Assembly (NCBI GenBank): GCA_945787295.1 | Contig: CALZHQ010000102.1 | Coordinates: 1 to 8,456, forward strand | Source of the DNA: an uncultured Desulfuromonadales bacterium | GTDB taxonomy: Bacteria; Desulfobacterota; Desulfuromonadia; Desulfuromonadales; Geopsychrobacteraceae | Length of the DNA: 8,456 nucleotides | Direction: 5' to 3' | In this document: in pieces, positions 1 to 7,200 of the stretch | Position numbering within the stretch: the first letter of the stretch is position 1 | How the letters are laid out: each line of letters begins with the position of its first letter | Notes under the pieces: generated by a model | Told to the model about the DNA's origin: nothing | The model's input: only the letters and a program-made list of their open reading frames with translations | The model's database searches: none | Program-made: the position numbers and the translations under genes

Positions 1-1245
1 GGCAATCAGGAAGCCAAGGCGTCGATGGCCGACTCGCAGGGGAACCTGATTCTGGTCGGGTCCACCGAGACGAACGGCACCGATATCCACATCGTCAAGG
101 TCCTGGCGGATGGCTCCGGCACCGCCTGGAGTGTCAGCAAGGATGGCAGCGGCGGGGTCGATGTGGCGACCGCGGTGGTGGTTGACAGCAACGATGACGT
201 CATCGTCACCGGTTATCTCTGGGACGGGACGGCCTACAATGATATTTACACCGCCAAGTATGCCGCCGTCGACGGGGCCCTGATCTGGGAGCACACCTAT
301 GATGGCGTCATCAGCGGCAATGATTATCCGACCGCGATTACCGTGGATGCGGTCGGCAATGTCTTTGTGACCGGGTACGCGCAGAATCCTACGACCTTGG
401 ACGATATTATCCTGTTGAAATACGGGCCGAGCGGTCCCAACCCGGACGGTACGCCGCTGTGGGAGATCACGTACGATGCCGGCAATAGTGGCCATGACCG
501 GGCTTACGCAATTGTCGCCGATGATGTCCACGGAATTGCGGTCACCGGTGAGTCGCAGAATGCAACACCCGACTTCGATTGCCTGACGGTCAAGTACGAC
601 ACCACAGGGACCCAGGTCTGGGTGCGGCGTTACTCCGATACCGGTGATGGTCGCGGCGAAGCGCTGGCGATGGATGCTGACGGTAACGTGGTGATGGCTG
701 GCTACACCAGCAACGGCAGCAATCAGGATTTCTACGTTGTCGAATATGCCGCCGATGACAGTCCGGCCAACTGGGCCGATATTTACGACAGCGGCTTTGA
801 TGATCACGCCACGGCGCTCTGGCTCGATTCTGCCGACAATGTTTATGTGGTCGGGGATGATGCCACCTTGACCACCGGCAGCGACATCCATGTCGCCAGG
901 TACGATGGGGTGACCGGGGCCAAAGCCTGGAGCAACAGCTATAACTCCACTGGCGGACACCATGATATGGCCCTGGACCTGGTCGGTGATCCCAACGGTG
1001 AGCTGTTTATCGTCGGTTACAAAAATGATGCTGTTGGCGGTCTTGACGATGTGCTGGCGCTGAAAGTGAAAAAGGATGACGGCACTGCGCTTTGGCTCAG
1101 GGAATATGATGGTGTCGGTCAGAGCGACCGCAGCCTCTGTGCCTGTCTGATTACCGATGGCAACCTGCTGGTAGGTGGATGGTCCGATCGCTGGACCTCC
1201 GGCAGCAACGATTATGACTTTTTGGCCCTTAAGTTTGAATCGGGA
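1..1245 (+). other. Domain: beta-propeller block 1 (SBBP-like, eight visible blade motifs, truncated 5')
   Basis: Eight copies of a 'GN-hydrophobic-V-T-G-Y' motif start at 40, 193, 355, 529, 682, 835, 997 and 1159, spaced 153-174 nt (51-58 residues). Examples are GNLILVGS, DDVIVTGY, GNVFVTGY, GNVVMAGY and GNLLVGGW. Most are followed by a D-h-h-x-h-K-Y strand, a G...W turn and a Y-D-G loop rich in Asp and Gly. This is the pattern of SBBP/Kelch-like beta-propeller repeats, which fold as extracellular binding platforms. Further blades may lie upstream of the window, so seven- or eight-blade closure cannot be decided. Confidence 0.8.
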
Positions 1246-4200
1246 GCGATTAACGAGCCGACCGCGCTGGCGGCGACCGTCGTTTCCAATACCGCGATCG
1301 ACCTGAACTGGACTGATAATAGCAGCGACGAAGACAATTTTATCCTTGAGCGGAAGATCGGTGCCCTCGGAACCTACAGTGTCATCGCGACCCTCGCGGC
1401 AAATACCCTCAGCTACAATGACACCGGGTTGATCGCCGATACCCGCTATTACTACCGGGTTAAGTCCTACAGTGCCGCCTTCGGCAATTCTCCCTACAGT
1501 AACGAAATTAACGTCAAAACCACGGTCGTCAGCTATGATCCCCCGAGCCTGACGTTTCAGTATGGTGGCGGCGGCGCCGGCGATGATTTCGCCGAGGCGA
1601 TTGCGGTTGGTGCCGATAACCATCCGGTGGTCACCGGTTTTATAACCGGTTCAGGGACCAGTTTCGATTATTACACCATCAAGCTCAATCGCGTTGATCT
1701 GAGTGAACAGTGGAATGCCAGCTATAACGATGGCGATAACGAGGTCGATGTCGCCACGTCCATAACGGTCGACAGCAGCAACCGGGTGGTGGTCAGCGGT
1801 TATTCCTCCCTCTATGGCGGCGGGGCCGGCAACACCAACGATGTCTATACGATCGGCTATCCGGCCGACGGCTCAGTCGAATCCTGGGCCGATCAGTACA
1901 ACGGCCCGGACGGCAACGATGACCGCTCCTCGGCGGTGGCCTCGGCGATCGACGGATCCGACAGCACCGTGGTGGTCGGTTATGGAAAAAATGTCTCCTT
2001 CAACGACGATATCTACGTTATCAAGTATCTGGTCGATGGCACCCGTGACTGGGCCATTACCCCTTACGATGGCGGCGACGATGACTACCCGGCAGCGGTC
2101 GCCTTTGATGGCAACGGCGATGTTCTGGTCGGCGGTTATACCCATAACGGCTTAAACAAAGATTTCTTCGTCGCCAAGTACAACGGCAGCAGCGGCGTCC
2201 AGATCTGGCAGCAGAGCTTCAACGGCGCGGACAACGGCGATGATGTTGTCAACGCCCTGGTTGTTGACGCCAGCGGGAACCTCTATGTCACCGGGAGTTC
2301 AATTAACGCTTCCGGTAACAGCGATATCTACACCATCAAATACGCCAGCAACGATGGCACCCTGCTCTGGGAAAAGGGCTTCAACGGGGCCGGCAACGGC
2401 TACGATATCGGCGAAGGGATCGCTTTCGATCCGGTCGATGGCAGCATTATGGTCGGCGGCACCACCTTTGTCGGTGCCGGCAACCACGATTATCATTTGC
2501 TCCGTTACGCTGCTGATGGCACCCTGATCTGGCAGAGGACCCTCGATCGACCGATCTCGGATGAGGCACTCTATGCCATGTCGATCGACCGCTCCGGGAC
2601 CGTCGCCTTGACCGGGACGACCTATAGCGGGGTCAATGATGACGTGCTGACGGTCAAGTACGACAGTAACGGGGTTATCATCAGCGCCTCGGTTTATAAC
2701 GGCCTGGACGACAGCGACGATGTTCCCTCTTCGATCGTCACCAATGCCTACGGTGAAACCTTCGTCGCCGGCATCACTACTACCGCCAGTAACGATACCG
2801 ATTACATGGTGTTCCTCGCTGATGGCCAGACCATGCAATCGCCGACCCCCTTTACCGCCACCCAATTCTACACAGAGGTCGATTTAAGCTGGACCGATAA
2901 CTCGCTGGATGAAACCGGCTTTGATCTTGAGCGTAAAATCGGTAGCTGTGGTTCACCCAACCCCTGGATATCTTTGTACACGGCACCCGTGAATGCGACC
3001 AGTTTCTATGATACTGGTCTGAGTATTGGGTCAACCTTCTGCTACCGGATTCGCTCCTATAACGGCAGCGGCGAGTCCTCCCGCTGGGCGGAACTGGAAG
3101 TGACGACAGGAGCTCCTGTCGCCCCGAGTGATTTGACCGCGACCGTGCTTGATACCTCGAGTGTTCAGGTCGATTGGACCGACAATACCCCGCTTGAAGT
3201 CGGCTTTACCCTGGAGCGGTGTAATGGCCCGGCGTGTGATTTTTCGACAGTCGTTCCGGTTGATATCGCCGCCAATGAGACCTCATACATCGACACATCT
3301 GTCTGCCCTGGACAGACCTACAGCTATCGTATCAAGGCGTATCGGACGAACGAGTGGAATACGGTTTACAGTCCCGTTGCTGCCGATACCATAGTCGATA
3401 GCCCGGTTGCACCGACCGGCTTCACCGTGACGCGGATATCTGAGACGCAGATCGGCCTGGCGTGGACCGATAACAGCAGCGATGAAAGTGGTTTCACCAT
3501 TGAACGTTGTACCGACAGTGGCTGCAGTAATTTTGCCGAGGTGGCTACTGTTGCGGCAGATGGCGAGAACTACAGCGATACTGGCCTCAATTTCGATAAA
3601 ACCTATCGTTACCAGGTCAGCCCTTACAAGACGATGACCTGTACTGAACCGGTTATGGCCTATACCTTACCAGCCCTGGAGGCGACCACATCGATAACGG
3701 CACCGAGCGGCTTTACCGCCAGTGCCGTGTCGAGCACCAAAGTGATTTTAAAGTGGACCGATGAGACAGCCTCCGAGGAGGGCTTTAAGGTCGAGCGGTG
3801 CCAAGGCGCCGCCTGTGTTCCGGTAGAGATTGCCACCGTGGCCGCCAACAGTCCCGGGTTTGTTGACGATACGGTCTGTGCCGGTGGTGGGGAATACCGC
3901 TACCGGGTACGTGCCTATAAAGGCGTTGAGTGGGATGCCGCAACCGGTATCGCCAGCGCAACAGTTCCGGGACAACTGGCGCCGTACGGCTTAAGCGGCA
4001 GCGCGAGTTCAGAGGTCAGCGTTGACCTGAACTGGAATATGGATGGTTACAATCTGGATGGCTTTATTGTTGACCGCTGTGAAGGGACTGACTGTACCCC
4101 CGTTGCCCAGCATGATGACATCCCGAGCGGTCCGATTCTGGCCTATTCCCTGGATGAACCGGTTCTGACCGGGGCCGGTGCGGCAATAGATCGCTCCGGT

Positions 4201-7200
4201 AACAATAATCACGGCGTTGGTAGCCAACTTGTTGCGACCACTGGTAAGTATAATGGTGCAGCTGAGTTCGGCGATACTTACAAATATATTACGACGCAGG
4301 TATTGATTGATCAAACAGCCAGCGGTAAAGGGGCAACGTTTGAGGCCTGGATTTACCCGAGCACGGCCACCGGAGATTTTGAACACATTATCAGTACTGA
4401 CAACGTAGGCTACGATTGGTCGATAGCCCGTTACGGATCGACATTCAGAATCTTTAACGGATCAAGTTATATTTCATTTGGTACTGTGCAGGTGAATACC
4501 TGGCAGCATGTTATGGCAGTTTTTGAGCCTGGTGCCGGTATCCGCTTCTACCTTAACGGGACTCCCTATTCACATTCCACTCTGGATTACGATACGAATG
4601 TTGGAAAAGTGACTATAGGTCGTAACCCGACATCTCCTCCCTCTTACCCCTTTGCTGGTAAAATTGACGAAGTGATGGTCTATGATCGGGCGCTGACGGA
4701 TGCAGAAGCCCTGGCCCGTTACAATAGCGGCAATACCTTGGCCGGAAGCCAGACCTCGCATTACGCGGATAACAACCTGACACCGAACACCACTTACGGC
4801 TACCAGGTGAGAAGTTACTCGGCAGATGATTGTGCCGGCACGACGCCGGTCGAAAGTACCAAGACGGCGATCGCTTACATAACAACTCTGTCGCCGCCAC
4901 CGCCAACGGGTCTGGCGGGAACAACCCCGAACTCGACGCAAGTCAATTTGACCTGGGCAGACAATACCGATTCTGAAACCGGTTTCGTTATCGAGCGGTG
5001 TCTTGGTTCCGGAACGGCCTGCGATGAAGATGCTGAGTTCAGTTTGCTTGTCACAAAAGCAGTGAACAGTACGAGTCATTCAGACACAACAGTTTGTGCC
5101 GGTCAAACTTATACCTACCGCGTCGCGGCTGAGAAGGATAACGGCCCCGTCTGGATGACCAGTTGGGATGTCAGCAGCGGGATTACGCCGACAATGCCGG
5201 TCACACCGGTAGATTTTGCCGGTGCTGCGCAGTCGGAAGTGCAGATTGCTCTGAGCTGGACAGATAATCTGGCGGATGAAACAAATTTCGAGCTTGAAAA
5301 ATGTAACGGTAGTGGGACTGATTGTGATGAAGATATTGAATTCTCACCTTTGGGATTATTTGGAGACACGAGTCTCTACTCTGCTGCCACCATGTGGTTC
5401 AAGTTTGATCTGACCTCTTGGGGAACGCCTGTCAACAGTGCTCCCGGCGGCGGCGCGGTTTATCGCTATCAGGCGTTACCGGCTGCAGATGCCGAACGGG
5501 GCAGAGTCGCCTATTTTGATGGTGTGAACGACTATATCAGGGTCACTAATTATACTGGTATCAGACCGACAACCCAATTAACTGTTTCCACCTGGGCGAA
5601 GTCCGATAACCCAACCTGGAGCAACAGTAACTCATTTATAAGTAAGCGCAATGCGTATACTCTTGGGCCAAACGGCGCAAACGGCTTTGTGTTCCAGGTT
5701 TATATCGGTGGTTGGCGCCAGGTCAGTGTTGCCGATTTAGGCATCGATGTGAATGAATGGCATCAGTATACCGGGACCTTTAACGGTTCGACTTTGATCC
5801 TTTATGTTGATGGTGTGGAAGTTGGCCGAACCGATTATTCAGGCACCATCTATGGTGACTCCAGTTATCTTTATATAGGCAAGGATGACGGCATTGCCAG
5901 CTATTTTAAAGGCTGGATGGACGATGCTGTGGTCTATACCCAGGCGCTCACTCCTACTCAGGCCAGCAGTCTGTATATGGCCGGTTTCCGCTCTCACTAT
6001 CCTGACAGAGACTTGGCCCCCGATACCACCTATACCTATCGCCTGCGGGCCAATAAATCCGCGAGCTGTTCCTGGTCGACGGGCTGGAGGACGATTACGG
6101 CTGCAACCCTGGCTCCACCGGCACCGACTTCGCTTGTTCCGACTGCGACCAGCACCACGTCGGTCAATCTGACTTGGGTTGATAACAGCGGCTCAGAGAC
6201 CTCCTATAACCTCGAGCGCTGTCCGGGCTCTGGAGTCGGCTGCGATGAAGATAGCGAATTCAGCCCGGTAGCTGCATCTCTGGCGGCGGATACTGTCAGT
6301 TACGACGATAATACCGTTTGCGAAGCTTGGACTTACAGCTATCGCCTCAGGGCGGAAAAGTCGGATACTCCAATTTGGCAGACGACCTGGGCAGGTCCGG
6401 CATCCGTGATACTGCCAGGCAAGTCAGCTCCTACCGGCTTGACGGCAACCTGGGTTTCGGAAATCGAGCTGAGCTTGTCCTGGAGTGACAGCAACAGTGA
6501 CGAAACCGGATTCGAGCTACAGCGTTGCTCTGACAGCGGCTGTAGCAGTGTGGAGGCCACCTACACGTTAGGGGCCAACGAAACCAGCTATTTTGATAAT
6601 CAGCTGCAACCGAACCAGACCTATTACTACCGGGTCAGGGCGATTAAAGCCGCCAGCTGCCCCTGGTGGTCTGAATACACGGCGACGGTGAGCGCGGCCA
6701 CAACTCTGATGACTCCAACCGACCTGAACGCGACGCCGAGCAACAGCACCCAGATCGATCTGAACTGGAGCGACACCACGGCCAGCGAGACGCAGATGAT
6801 TCTGGAGCGTTGTACCGGCAGCGGTTGCAGTGACTTTAGTGAACTGACCGTGCTTGGGGCGAATGAAACCAGTTATTCAGATGCCAGTGTCTGCAACAGC
6901 ACAACCTACAACTATCGATTGAAGGTCAAAAACGATGGTCTGAACGGTGACGGATGCTGGACACGTAAAGTCCCGCTGAGCTTCACCAGCTTCAGCGCCG
7001 AAAAGGTCACCAGCGTTGTCATCCCTTATGATGCTGATATGCGAACCGACTTTGGTGATCTGCGGTTTTATGATGAAACCATGAATCGACTGCTGCCGCA
7101 TATTATCGACTCGAAAACCGATGGCGTGACCGCGACGGTCCGACTGAAGCTGGGCCAGAACGAGAATGTCGCGATGTATTACGGCAACCCGACGGCGAGT

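Noticed and set aside
25..27. ATG at 25 as the true start of the giant gene
   Set aside because: An AAGG lies 5 nt upstream, but the eight codons before the ATG already fit the blade consensus and no signal peptide follows. The gene almost certainly starts outside the window.
2299..2865. 188-codon minus-strand open frame
   Set aside because: It lies antisense to propeller 2 and its Gly/Asp/Arg/Ile/Val-rich translation mirrors the repetitive blades. No recognisable domain, and the plus-strand frame carries unambiguous homology.
4132..4731. Transposon or intron-like origin of the LamG-1 insert
   Set aside because: The insert stays in frame and codes for a complete domain. No terminal inverted repeats, target duplication of fixed length or intron motifs were seen at the edges.
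4570..5079. 169-codon minus-strand open frame opposite LamG-1 and FN3-7
   Set aside because: Antisense shadow of well-supported domains. The translation is Arg/Cys-rich with no domain pattern.
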